Below are positions 17,284-24,827 of a stretch of DNA of 31,195 bases, one piece after another. The position numbers were made by a program, and so were the translations under genes. The first letter of the stretch is position 1, and each line of letters opens with the position of its first letter. The stretch lies in contig JAJZAL010000017.1 of NCBI GenBank assembly GCA_021799405.1, forward strand, positions 1 through 31,195, in the 5' to 3' direction. The notes under the pieces are model-generated. The model was not told where the DNA came from. It did no database searches and saw nothing but the letters and a program-made list of their open reading frames with translations. The stretch is from Acidobacteriota bacterium (GTDB lineage Bacteria; Acidobacteriota; Terriglobia; Terriglobales; Acidobacteriaceae).

Positions 17284-17297
17284 TGCAATCGTTTCCA
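17284..17297. promoter_or_regulatory. LacI-family operator, perfect consensus match
   Basis: TGCAATCGTTTCCA matches the general LacI/GalR operator pattern TGNAANCGNTTNCA at all ten fixed positions, including the central CG. It lies about 60 bases downstream of the expected start site of the receptor promoter and 237 bases past the stop of the LacI gene. Binding there would block elongation or act by looping with the weaker site at 17337-17350. The regulator encoded next door is the natural candidate. Confidence 0.6.
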
Positions 17298-17336
17298 CGT
17301 TGCTTTGAATATTCTTTTAACACTCCTTGCGGCGGG

Positions 17337-17350
17337 CGGCAACGATTACG
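17337..17350. promoter_or_regulatory. Second, degenerate LacI-type operator at the start site
   Basis: CGGCAACGATTACG matches 7 of the 10 fixed positions of TGNAANCGNTTNCA, with the central CG kept. It covers the expected transcription start of the receptor gene. Its centre is 53 bp from the perfect operator, close to five helical turns, which would allow looping on one face. On its own the match is weak. Confidence 0.3.
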
Positions 17351-17356
17351 CAAAAT

Positions 17357-17386
17357 ACCCTAGCCCCGCGCTGAAAGACTTGTCAA
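17357..17386 (-). promoter_or_regulatory. Promoter candidate for the TonB receptor gene
   Basis: On the minus strand a perfect -35 TTGACA (17381-17386) is followed after 18 bp by TAGGGT (17357-17362), a poor -10 that keeps TA and the final T. It lies between the LacI stop and the receptor gene, upstream of both operators. Confidence 0.4.
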
Positions 17387-17533
17387 GGAAAATCTTGGAC
17401 CCAAAGAAAGGGACTGGCGTTGCAAGAAAAGAATGTCTGTGCGGGTCGACAGGAAAATTGCGTGTGCCTGTCCTCTCGATATCTGCGCAAATCCATTCAT
17501 CCCTGACCGCAGAGATGGCGATGCCGCAGCCGG

Positions 17534-18622
17534 CTATTCCCTCATCGCGGTTTTGCCCGCCTGCTCCGCGGACTTGCGCAGATAGAGTTCGAGATTGCTT
17601 TTCATGACCAACTGCGGGATCACTCCAATGCATGAAGGCGGCGCTATGCTTTCCATCAGGTACTGGTACATCGCGCGAATGGCCAGGCTGCCCTGCATCT
17701 CCGGGCACTGATAGATGGTCGCCCTGACGGCGCCGTCCCGCAGATACGGTACTAATTCAGGGAAAAGATCCGTTGTCACAACCGGGATCGCATACAGGCG
17801 GTCTTCCTTGCGCAACGCCTGCAGGACGGGAATGGAGTTGGCGCTTGTCACGTACATACCTCCGATCTGCGGTGTCTCTCTTAGACAGCGCAGAGCGCCC
17901 TTAAATGCCTGCTCCGGATCGTCGCGCGTTTCGATCAGGGTTACGGAGCGGTTTGCATCCGTTCGCGCCAGCATTTCCATGAAGCCCCGCACTTTTTCCG
18001 TCTGATTTAGATTTTCCAGATCTCCAGCCATAACCACGACGTGTCCCCGCTTTCGCATGCTTGCCGCGAGAACCTCGGCGGCCATGCAGCCGCCGTAATA
18101 CGGATGCGGCGTGACCGCGGTCAGACGGCCGGATTCAGGAGAATCCGTTGAAACACAGATCACCGGAATCGCTCTTTCTCTTGCCTTCTTCACCAGGCGC
18201 GCCATCTGCGTGGTGTTTGGCGGAACAGCGATGATGCCATGCACGCCCGCTTCCAACGCAGAGCGAAGGCTGGCCTGTGCTCTGCCCGGATTGCGCGTAT
18301 AACGATGAAACTCCACCTCCAGCACTGAGCGGAACGGAGACGCGGCCTCTTCAATTCCTGCCCGCAGCGAGTCAAAGAACGCAGCAATGGTCGTGGGGAG
18401 ATGCACGGAGACGCGAAAGTGACGGTTAAGCCTTAAATTGCGCGCGGTAAGGTTGGGCTGGTACTTCTGCTCCTCTGCCATGCGCAGCACGCGTTCGCGG
18501 GTTGCCTGGCTGACCCGACCCTGGTTGTGCAGCGCCCGGTGAACCGTGGCGACCGAAATATCCAACGCCTCGGCGATGGCGCGAATGCCTGATGCGGGTT
18601 TGATGATTGTGCGCTTGGGCAT
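17534..18622 (-). CDS. LacI/GalR-family transcriptional regulator
   Basis: A 362-residue DNA-binding repressor-type protein. Residues about 10-60 form the LacI helix-turn-helix: IRAIAEALDISVATVHRALHNQGRVSQATRERVLRMAEEQKYQPN, with a hinge-like LTARNLRLN. The rest is a periplasmic-binding-protein-like sensor domain (HGIIAVPPNTTQMARLVKKA, IPVICVSTDSPESG, GGMYVTSANSIPVLQAL), which should bind a sugar or related effector. The ATG at 18622 is chosen over the in-frame TTG at 18658 because a perfect -10 lies at 18664-18669 and the start site falls near 18656. It sits upstream of the receptor and sulfatase on the same strand and probably controls them through the operator at 17284-17297. The ligand is unknown. 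Confidence 0.92.
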   Translation of the reverse strand: MPKRTIIKPASGIRAIAEALDISVATVHRALHNQGRVSQATRERVLRMAEEQKYQPNLTARNLRLNRHFRVSVHLPTTIAAFFDSLRAGIEEAASPFRSVLEVEFHRYTRNPGRAQASLRSALEAGVHGIIAVPPNTTQMARLVKKARERAIPVICVSTDSPESGRLTAVTPHPYYGGCMAAEVLAASMRKRGHVVVMAGDLENLNQTEKVRGFMEMLARTDANRSVTLIETRDDPEQAFKGALRCLRETPQIGGMYVTSANSIPVLQALRKEDRLYAIPVVTTDLFPELVPYLRDGAVRATIYQCPEMQGSLAIRAMYQYLMESIAPPSCIGVIPQLVMKSNLELYLRKSAEQAGKTAMRE

Positions 18623-19286
18623 AGGACGATGAGGCCGTTCAGACGAGGACAGGCGCAACGTGGATTATAAGCATATTTATGGAGGGCAATCCAAGTGAAA
18701 TTTTCTGCCTGGGTCATCTTGTGTAGATGATAGGAAGAGTTTTTTTGAAATCTATGGCTTGATCTGGCGGGGGCGTGTCGAAACCCACGAAAAATTGCCG
18801 GCGCAAAGCCAAAAAATTGGCACGCGCAAGCGCACTGATCCAAAAGCACTTCCCTAAACTATAGAAAGAGTAGAATTTTGGGCAGTGGGCCTCAGAAGAT
18901 TAACCGCGCAATGGGATCTGAGGCCAATTGCCGCCGAGGCTTTACGATGACGGGGTGTCGTTCCAATCCGGCCCTGAGCGGAAGTGACATTCGCCGCTAC
19001 ACCCGGAAGGCGTCACCTGCTGGTGTTCTGCCTCTCTGACAGATCCAGCCGTGGTTTTTGCCGTGCCTGACAACACAGTGAGGTTCAGGCCCGTCGTTCT
19101 TCTCGAAGCGTCGTGTTCAGCGCATTCAAGTAGTAACGCTCGTGAGCAAATCCGCGCCCCGCCGTTTGCAATAATAGCAGTGACAACAAGAGCTGCTCCG
19201 TGAGCAGCCGCGGCTCGCTTGCCTACCTGCGCCACTCGCCTTCCGGCATTTCTGCCTTGTCCAACTTTCCAAACAGGACTTGAGAT
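18623..19286. other. Divergent intergenic region between LacI and pseudokinase genes
   Basis: A 664-bp region with no convincing gene; a 133-codon minus-strand frame at 18942-19343 overlaps the pseudokinase start and has no family resemblance. It holds the LacI promoter (18664-18694), a 9-bp perfect hairpin GGCCTCAGA/TCTGAGGCC (18888-18896 with 18917-18925), and a 7-bp hairpin GCTGCTC/GAGCAGC (19192-19208). AGGA lies about 10 bases before the pseudokinase start. Confidence 0.45.
18664..18694 (-). promoter_or_regulatory. Promoter of the LacI-family gene
   Basis: On the minus strand a perfect -10 TATAAT (18664-18669) is preceded by TTGGAT (18689-18694) with a 19-bp spacer. Transcription would start near 18656, giving a short leader of about 34 nt to the ATG at 18622. 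Confidence 0.55.
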
Positions 19287-20642
19287 ATGCAGCTTTGGAG
19301 CGACTATGAAGGCGTCACGATTGACGGCGCTATCCGCTTGCAAAAGCTTTTGTTACCCGAGGGCCGCAGCGCATTTTTCTCCACCTCCGGCCCCAAGGGC
19401 GAGCCAACGGTCGTACGCCTCATCGAGTGCCACTTCGATCAGGATGAGATTCTTGCCCGCTGGCGCTGCGTGGCGGCGTTAAACCATCCGCAGTTTCTCC
19501 GGTTCGAGCGCTATGGCAAGATCGAACTCGACGGCGGTCCGGTTGTTTATGCAGTCTTCGAGAAGGTGGACGCGAACCTGGCGGAGGTCGTTGATGAAGG
19601 TCATCTGACCGTCAAGGACGTCGCGCAGCTTGCATTCAGTCTGGTGACCGCGCTCGATGTATTGCATACGCATGGCTTCATTCACGAGCACATCGAGCCG
19701 CGCAATATCTTTGCCGTTGGCAATGTCGTGAAGCTGCGCGGCGACTGCATCCGCGAAGCGCCGGAGGGAGAGGAAGGTCGCGCCATGAAACAGCGCGACG
19801 TGCGCGATCTGGCTGCGGTGCTCCTTCAGGCACTGACTCAAGGACATTCGCTCGATGGGGTTCCCAACTACCTCGTGCCTCCGCCATTCGACCAGATCAT
19901 CCGCAACGGGCTGGACGGAACATGGGGGATTGAAGGCATCCGGGCCGCTCTGGAAGGCCAGCTTCGCTCGCCGCGCATCGCGCCAAAGCCGCTCAATGTG
20001 GCTCCGGCAACGCCGGCTGCGGCCGAGGAGAAAGCTCCGAGTATCAGTACCAAGCCGTCTATACGGTCGGCAATGCAGCTCTCTCTCCCTGTCATTGACA
20101 AGGACCTGAAAGCTGGATTTTCCGGCACATCATCGCGCAAGGATGCCTGGGACGAAACACCGGGCTTCTCGCTGCGCCCGGACTGGGTGGTTGCTGTCGG
20201 CATTGTTGCCGCTCTCCTGGTTCTCTCCACATGGCTACTTGCGCATACATGGAATAAGCGTCGGCAGAAATCCACGCACGCAGCTGCCGCCACTTCAGAA
20301 CCAGCCGTGCAACCCGCGAAGCAGATACCGACCAACTCCCCGCCCCAGCCCGCCACCGCGGCATCCCAACGCTCGAACCTCCTTCCGCGGAATGGATCAC
20401 GCGCCGTTTGGCGTGTGATCGTCTTCACCTATGACCACAAGAGGGACGCCGAGAAGAAGGTTTCCAGCCTTGCGCGTAGCCATCCGGACCTGCGGCCGGA
20501 GGTCTTCGCCCCTCGCAAACATGCTTCTTATTTAGTTTCTATCGGAGGATTCATGAGCCGGGATGCTGCTGACGCGCTCGTACGGCGCGCTCGCTCACTG
20601 GGGCTACCACGCGATACGTACGCTCAGAACTACAGTCGCTGA
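19287..20642 (+). CDS. Membrane pseudokinase with C-terminal SPOR-like domain
   Basis: A 451-residue single-pass membrane protein. Residues about 10-235 read as a Ser/Thr-kinase-like fold (FVRLIE-type strand, LAFSLVTALDVLHTHGFIHEHIEPRNIF), but the catalytic residues are gone. The HRDxKxxN loop is H133-E-H135-I-E137-P-R-N140, so the catalytic Asp and the Lys are replaced. The glycine loop is absent, the VAIK lysine is Arg-44, and the DFG is not recognisable. A linker leads to a membrane helix (about 300-322), a Pro/Ala/Ser-rich stretch, then a domain (about 373-451) with the shape of a SPOR repeat: WRVIVFTYDHKRDAEKKVSSLARSHPDL...YLVSIGGFMSRDAADALVRRAR. SPOR domains bind denuded peptidoglycan glycans, so the protein could link septal peptidoglycan to a cytoplasmic scaffold. 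It converges on dnaN. Confidence 0.72.
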   Translation: MQLWSDYEGVTIDGAIRLQKLLLPEGRSAFFSTSGPKGEPTVVRLIECHFDQDEILARWRCVAALNHPQFLRFERYGKIELDGGPVVYAVFEKVDANLAEVVDEGHLTVKDVAQLAFSLVTALDVLHTHGFIHEHIEPRNIFAVGNVVKLRGDCIREAPEGEEGRAMKQRDVRDLAAVLLQALTQGHSLDGVPNYLVPPPFDQIIRNGLDGTWGIEGIRAALEGQLRSPRIAPKPLNVAPATPAAAEEKAPSISTKPSIRSAMQLSLPVIDKDLKAGFSGTSSRKDAWDETPGFSLRPDWVVAVGIVAALLVLSTWLLAHTWNKRRQKSTHAAAATSEPAVQPAKQIPTNSPPQPATAASQRSNLLPRNGSRAVWRVIVFTYDHKRDAEKKVSSLARSHPDLRPEVFAPRKHASYLVSIGGFMSRDAADALVRRARSLGLPRDTYAQNYSR

Positions 20643-20679
20643 CCAACGTGATAAAAAATGTCTGGCCTGCACACAACCG

Positions 20680-20695
20680 TTCGCGCTTAGCGAAG
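20680..20695. repeat. Small palindromic repeat, copy 2
   Basis: TTCGCGCTTAGCGAAG lies between the convergent stops of the pseudokinase gene (20642) and dnaN (20703). It matches the copy at 17113-17128 at 15 of 16 bases. Here it might act as a weak 3'-end hairpin for one or both genes. Confidence 0.35.
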
Positions 20696-20702
20696 CATGA
20701 GC

Positions 20703-21824
20703 TCAGATTCGCATGGGCATCAGAACGTAGCGATACTTATATTCGGCATCCGGATCTTCCGGGCGCATCTGGCCGGCAGATTGAGAGTCTTTGAATTCAA
20801 GCCGCACCTCTCCCTGGTTGTCGATCGCTTTGAGGAAGTCGAGAATATAGGTGGAGTTGAAGCCCACCATGATGGCATCACCGGAGTACGGCGTATCGAT
20901 GGTATCTTCGCTCTCGCCGGATTCTGCGGAGTTAGCGCTTACTTTGAGTTCGTTGCTCTCCAGGCGCAGACGGATGGCGCCGGAGCGCTCATCGGCAAAC
21001 TGGGCGACGCGCTGGATGGCTGCGGAGAGATCGCTGGAGCGCACAACCGCAAATTTAGTGTTGTCGCGGGGCATGACAGCTTCGAAGTTCGGGAATTGTC
21101 CGGAGAGCTTTCGGGAGCTGAGGGTGCGATGGCCGACACGGAAAAAGAGCGTATGTTCGTCGTCGGCAAAGTCGATCTTCTCAACGTCGGGCGCGGAAAG
21201 TAATTGCTGCAGCTCCTGCAGGGCCTTGCGCGGGATCAAAACGCGCTTCTCGCCGCTGATGCCCTCCTGGGCTTCCTCCGATTTTTCGACATAGGAGAGG
21301 CGGTGGCCGTCTGTAGCCACCATGGCCAGCGACTCAGCCTTGATGACAAGCAGAGCGCCGTTGAGGGTATAGCGCGATTCCTCGTTGGAGATCGCAAAGA
21401 TGGTCCGCGCAATGAGAGTCCTGAGAGTTGCGGCAGAGATGCTGGTGATAGGTACAGCCGGGAATTCCGGAACCTGGGGATAGTTGGCGCGCGCCATGCC
21501 CACGATCTTTGTGTTCGAGCGGCCGCTACGGATCTGAACCCAGTGGTTCTCCAACAGCTTGATCGAGATATCGCCTTCCGGAAGCAACCTGATGTAGTCG
21601 TAAAGCTTGCGGGCGGGAATGGTGCACGAACCGGGTTTCTTGACCTTGGCCGCCGAACTCGTGCGGATAGCCTGATCGAGGTCCGTGGCTGTGATGTTCA
21701 GCCGGTCTCCATCTGCCTCGACGAGAAAGTTGGACAGAATCGGAATGGTGGTCTTGCGCTCCACCACGCTCTGGGTTGCGGTTAGTTCCCTCACCAAATC
21801 CTGGCGGCTTACCGTGATTTCCAT
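20703..21824 (-). CDS. dnaN: DNA polymerase III beta subunit (sliding clamp)
   Basis: Forms the dimeric ring that holds the replicative polymerase on DNA. The 373-residue protein begins MEITVSRQDLVRELTATQSVVERKTTIPILSNFLVEA and ends YRYVLMPMRI, the hallmark C-terminus of beta clamps. Internal marks are LNITATDLDQAIRTS, ISNEESRYTLNGALL and VATDGHRLSYVE. The start at 21824 matches the usual N-terminus and has AGGGAG 6 bases upstream. An alternative in-frame ATG at 21875 also has a good ribosome site (AGAGGTG) and would add 17 residues, so the true start needs N-terminal data. dnaA is not adjacent in the window. It diverges from folC across a long non-coding stretch. Confidence 0.96.
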   Translation of the reverse strand: MEITVSRQDLVRELTATQSVVERKTTIPILSNFLVEADGDRLNITATDLDQAIRTSSAAKVKKPGSCTIPARKLYDYIRLLPEGDISIKLLENHWVQIRSGRSNTKIVGMARANYPQVPEFPAVPITSISAATLRTLIARTIFAISNEESRYTLNGALLVIKAESLAMVATDGHRLSYVEKSEEAQEGISGEKRVLIPRKALQELQQLLSAPDVEKIDFADDEHTLFFRVGHRTLSSRKLSGQFPNFEAVMPRDNTKFAVVRSSDLSAAIQRVAQFADERSGAIRLRLESNELKVSANSAESGESEDTIDTPYSGDAIMVGFNSTYILDFLKAIDNQGEVRLEFKDSQSAGQMRPEDPDAEYKYRYVLMPMRI

Positions 21825-22642
21825 TGCTGCTCCCTGCGCGGAAGGCTTCTCAACCTCGGTTTCTATGATCGGCATAAGCACACCTCTGCTTCCGGAAGCC
21901 CACTTCTGCGCTGGCCACACTCTACACTACCGGGCGACCAGCCGGAAATGGCTGTCTTTTCTACCTCTTGATTGTAGTCATCCGCACGGAAGTGCGCGCG
22001 TGGAAAACCGGGGCGATTCTCTGGATTCCTGGACCAGGAAAGGAGCGGATTGTGACGCCGTCCAGCGCGATCGATGGGCAAGGGCGGGAGGGATGTTTAG
22101 GAGTAATGCCGAGGAAACGGGAGAGTTGTAGGAAAACGAGAAAGATATATAGAGAACTAATAGTCTTCGTAACCGTTGCGGCAGGAAAAGTGGAAATCAG
22201 GGCAAAGTGGTTGCAGGAGGAGGAGTTGGCAAGCTGCCGCGTTTTCTAAATCGCGGCTGTGGAATTCAGGAGAATTGGAAATCAGCCTTGTAAAGTGGGG
22301 GCGGCGTACCGTGTTTCCCACGGTTCCCACAGCGATATTGGAAATGTCTGTGTAAAGCCGGGCGCTTGTGTGAAAAGAGGGTTTAACAACCCTGGTTTGA
22401 ATAAGATGCACATGGAAAGAGATACACAGGCGCGAGCGGAGGCGCGTGCATTCCGTAGCGCGGAAGAACTGCTCTGCGGGTGCCGCTGGAAATCGCCCGT
22501 GATTGTGAAGCATGGTAGAAGCGGAATCCGAAGGCAGTGTTTTGTTGACGTGGTCGCACAATGCAGTGAGGAGCAAGGTGGCGTGATCCCGATTTCGGGT
22601 GGTGATCGCTTGGTCCTGTCCGCTCTATATACTTAAGTGTGC
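21825..22642. other. Long non-coding region between dnaN and folC, oriC candidate
   Basis: This 818-bp stretch has no convincing gene; frames such as 22259-22636 have no family resemblance. From about 22020 to 22240 the plus strand is strikingly purine-rich: one 60-base line (22081-22140) has 27 G and 5 C. An AT-rich segment, GAGAAAGATATATAGAGAAC (22138-22157), could be a melting element. Several sites weakly resemble DnaA boxes (TGTGNATAA): CGTGGAAAA at about 21999, TGTGTAAAG at about 22350 and TGTGTGAAA at about 22368, each with two mismatches. Divergence of dnaN and folC across it, and nearby parS/parAB, make it a candidate origin, but the boxes are poor. Confidence 0.4.
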
Positions 22643-23974
22643 ATGTCCTACGCAGCCGCGATCGCTCAATTGAACGCCATGGCGCCGGAGCTTTACACGC
22701 GCACGGGACAGGCCAGGCGTAAATTTTCCCTGGAGCAGGTACGGGCGCTTCTCGGGGCGCTGGGAAATCCGCAAGGGCAGTTCCCCTCGGTACTGATTGC
22801 CGGAACCAACGGGAAGGGCTCGACGGCGGCCACGCTGGCTTCGATTCTGACCGAATCCGGGCGGCGCACCGGGCTTTATACCTCGCCCCACCTGGCGCGG
22901 CCCAATGAGCGCATCCGGCTGGACGGGACGGAGATTGGCGACGATTTCTTCGCCAGCCTGTACTTTCGCGTGCGGGAGGCGGCAGAGCGTCTGGTGGCGG
23001 AAGGCAAGCTGCCCCAGCTTCCCAGCTACTTTGAGGTCCTGACGGCGCAGGCGTTTCTCTATTTTGCCGAGGAGCGTGTGGATATTGCGGTGCTGGAAGT
23101 GGGCATGGGCGGCCGGCTGGACGCTACCAACGTGGTGGATCCGCTGCTTTCAGTGATTACCGACATCTCGCTGGATCACATGGAATGGCTGGGCGATACG
23201 ATTGCGGCTATCGCACGGGAGAAGGCGGGAATTCTGCGCCGCGGCGGAATCATGGTAACCCTGCCGCAGCATCCTGAGGCCAACCAGGTTCTGGGCGAGG
23301 TGGCGACGGAGCTGGATGTGCGCGGGGTGAATGCCGCGGCGTATATGCCGATGGGGAGTACCGGCGCCACGGGGCGCTACCTGATCCAGGCTTTAGGTGA
23401 GGTTATAGAGGTGGATTCGCCACTGGCGGGCGCGCATCAGCACCGGAACCTGGCGCTGGCCATTGCCGCGGCCGTGGAGCTGGCTGGTACGCACGGCTTC
23501 CCGGTGACTGCGGCCGCGATTGCCGAAGGCATCCGACAGACCCGGTGGCCGGGCCGGCTGGAGCGCATCCAAAGAGACGGTGTGAAGTGGATCCTGGATG
23601 TGGCGCATAATCCGGCAGGCGCCTGGGCGTTGCGCGCCGGCCTCGGCACCCTGCTGGAAGAAGAGAAGCGGCGCGTGCTGATCTTCAGTTGCCTGCGCGA
23701 TAAGCCTGTGGCGGAGATGGCGCAGATTCTTTTTCCGCTCTTTGAGTTGGTGATCCTGGCGCCACTTCATGCCGCGCGCGCAGCAGCGATGGACGATCTG
23801 CTGGCCGCGGCGGAGAGCACAGGAACAGCGGCAAGAGCCACGGAATCAGTAACCGCAGCGTTGCAGTTGGCTCAGGAGTGCGCGCAGGGGGGCGCAGTGG
23901 TGATCTCCGGGTCAGCATACCTGGTAGGTGAGGCGCGCACGCTGCTGTTGAGTGAAAGGAATCAGGAATCATGA
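22643..23974 (+). CDS. folC: Folylpolyglutamate synthase / dihydrofolate synthase
   Basis: Adds glutamate to folates, and probably also to dihydropteroate, in the cytoplasm. It is a Mur-ligase-family ATPase of 443 residues. The P-loop is Gly-54-Thr-Asn-Gly-Lys-58-Gly-Ser (GTNGKGSTAA). The folate-binding SPHL motif is in LYTSPHLARPNERIRLDG, and ILDVAHNPAG is the conserved C-terminal-domain motif. The ATG at 22643 is chosen; a GTG two codons upstream is possible and no strong ribosome site was seen for either. The stop overlaps plsC as ATGA, so the two are coupled. The family is sometimes bifunctional; that cannot be told from motifs alone. Confidence 0.94.
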   Translation: MSYAAAIAQLNAMAPELYTRTGQARRKFSLEQVRALLGALGNPQGQFPSVLIAGTNGKGSTAATLASILTESGRRTGLYTSPHLARPNERIRLDGTEIGDDFFASLYFRVREAAERLVAEGKLPQLPSYFEVLTAQAFLYFAEERVDIAVLEVGMGGRLDATNVVDPLLSVITDISLDHMEWLGDTIAAIAREKAGILRRGGIMVTLPQHPEANQVLGEVATELDVRGVNAAAYMPMGSTGATGRYLIQALGEVIEVDSPLAGAHQHRNLALAIAAAVELAGTHGFPVTAAAIAEGIRQTRWPGRLERIQRDGVKWILDVAHNPAGAWALRAGLGTLLEEEKRRVLIFSCLRDKPVAEMAQILFPLFELVILAPLHAARAAAMDDLLAAAESTGTAARATESVTAALQLAQECAQGGAVVISGSAYLVGEARTLLLSERNQES

Positions 23975-24765
23975 GCCGTCGTCCCCATCCACTGCCGCGG
24001 CTGCATCGCTGGCGTACAAACCTGATTCAGGCGCCGTTGTTCTTCGTACTGACAATCATCTACGGATCGGTGGCGCTGCTGCTTTCGCTCTTCGACAAAA
24101 CCGGCCAGGCGCAGCATCGGGTGGCGCGCCGGTGGGCCGGCGCCGCAGTGTGGATTTCAGGCTCAAGGCTGACCGTGCGCGGAGCGGAGAACCTGCGCAA
24201 GCACCCCGTTGCGGTTTACGCGGCGAACCACACATCGTACATGGATACACCGGTCATCTTTTCTTCGCTGCCCTTTCAGTTCCGCATTCTGGCCAAGAAG
24301 GAGCTTTGGCAGTTGCCGTTTATCGGTTGGTATCTGAACCGGTCAGGCCAGATTCCCGTTGACTCCACGGACGCGCACGCCACGCTCTCAAGCCTGGGAG
24401 CAGGTGTCAAGGCCCTGCGTTCGGGTATGCCCCTGTTTGTGTTTCCCGAGGGCGGACGGACGCCGACCGGCGAACTGCAGCCATTTCTCTCCGGTGCCGC
24501 ATATCTGGCGATTCGGGCTCAGGTGCCGCTGGTGCCGATCGCGCTCAACGGCATCTACGATTTGCTTCCCATCCACACCCGCCACCTTTATCCGGGCGAG
24601 CTTACACTGAGCGCAGGCGAGCCGATCGAAACCAAGGGAATGACCGTGCGCCAGACCGAGGAGTTGACTCGCCAACTGCGCGCGGTGATGGAAGGCATGC
24701 TGCGGACGGAAACTGCCGAAGACGGCGCCCCCATGGAGGAAGCAGGGGCGCACGCCGATATTTAA
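23971..24765 (+). CDS. plsC: 1-acyl-sn-glycerol-3-phosphate acyltransferase
   Basis: Transfers an acyl chain to the 2-position of lysophosphatidate to give phosphatidate in membrane lipid synthesis. The 264-residue protein has an N-terminal hydrophobic anchor (about 19-41) and both catalytic motifs: His-87-T-S-Y-M-Asp-92 (HX4D) and Phe-Pro-Glu-160-Gly-Gly-Arg-Thr (usually EGTRS). A third block, VPLVPIALNG, follows. The start overlaps the folC stop by 4 bp, so translation is coupled. Some relatives acylate other lysolipids such as ornithine or hopanoid lipids, so the exact acceptor is not certain. Confidence 0.9.
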   Translation: MSRRPHPLPRLHRWRTNLIQAPLFFVLTIIYGSVALLLSLFDKTGQAQHRVARRWAGAAVWISGSRLTVRGAENLRKHPVAVYAANHTSYMDTPVIFSSLPFQFRILAKKELWQLPFIGWYLNRSGQIPVDSTDAHATLSSLGAGVKALRSGMPLFVFPEGGRTPTGELQPFLSGAAYLAIRAQVPLVPIALNGIYDLLPIHTRHLYPGELTLSAGEPIETKGMTVRQTEELTRQLRAVMEGMLRTETAEDGAPMEEAGAHADI

Positions 24766-24827
24766 TTGCTGAAGAGGGTCCGCAACCTCTCCGCGGAACA
24801 CTGCATCTCCTGACGACTGGTGCTTCT

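Larger units (their letters stand above)
16905..17533 (-). other. Long leader and regulatory region of the TonB receptor gene
   Basis: This 629-bp region lacks a convincing gene. Reading in the minus direction from the LacI stop it holds a promoter candidate, a weak and a perfect LacI-type operator, and then an AT-richer leader. Two small hairpins (16931-16949 and 16952-16967) stand before the AGGAGGA site at about 16911-16917. A 6-bp hairpin at 17112-17128 shares its sequence with another after the pseudokinase gene. The inferred leader from the promoter to the GTG is about 445 nt, long enough for additional RNA-level control. Confidence 0.5.

Noticed and set aside
18818..18831. Possible sigma-54 promoter (TGGCACGCGCAAGC)
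   Set aside because: GG and GC have the right spacing, but AA replaces the usual TT before the GC. It is also over 450 bp from the nearest plus-strand gene, and no enhancer-binding protein gene is nearby.
18942..19343. 133-codon minus-strand frame upstream of the pseudokinase gene
   Set aside because: It overlaps the pseudokinase start, has a low-complexity composition, and shows no motif or ribosome site.
22259..22636. 125-codon plus-strand frame between dnaN and folC
   Set aside because: It has no family resemblance and lies in a region with purine bias that favours chance open frames.
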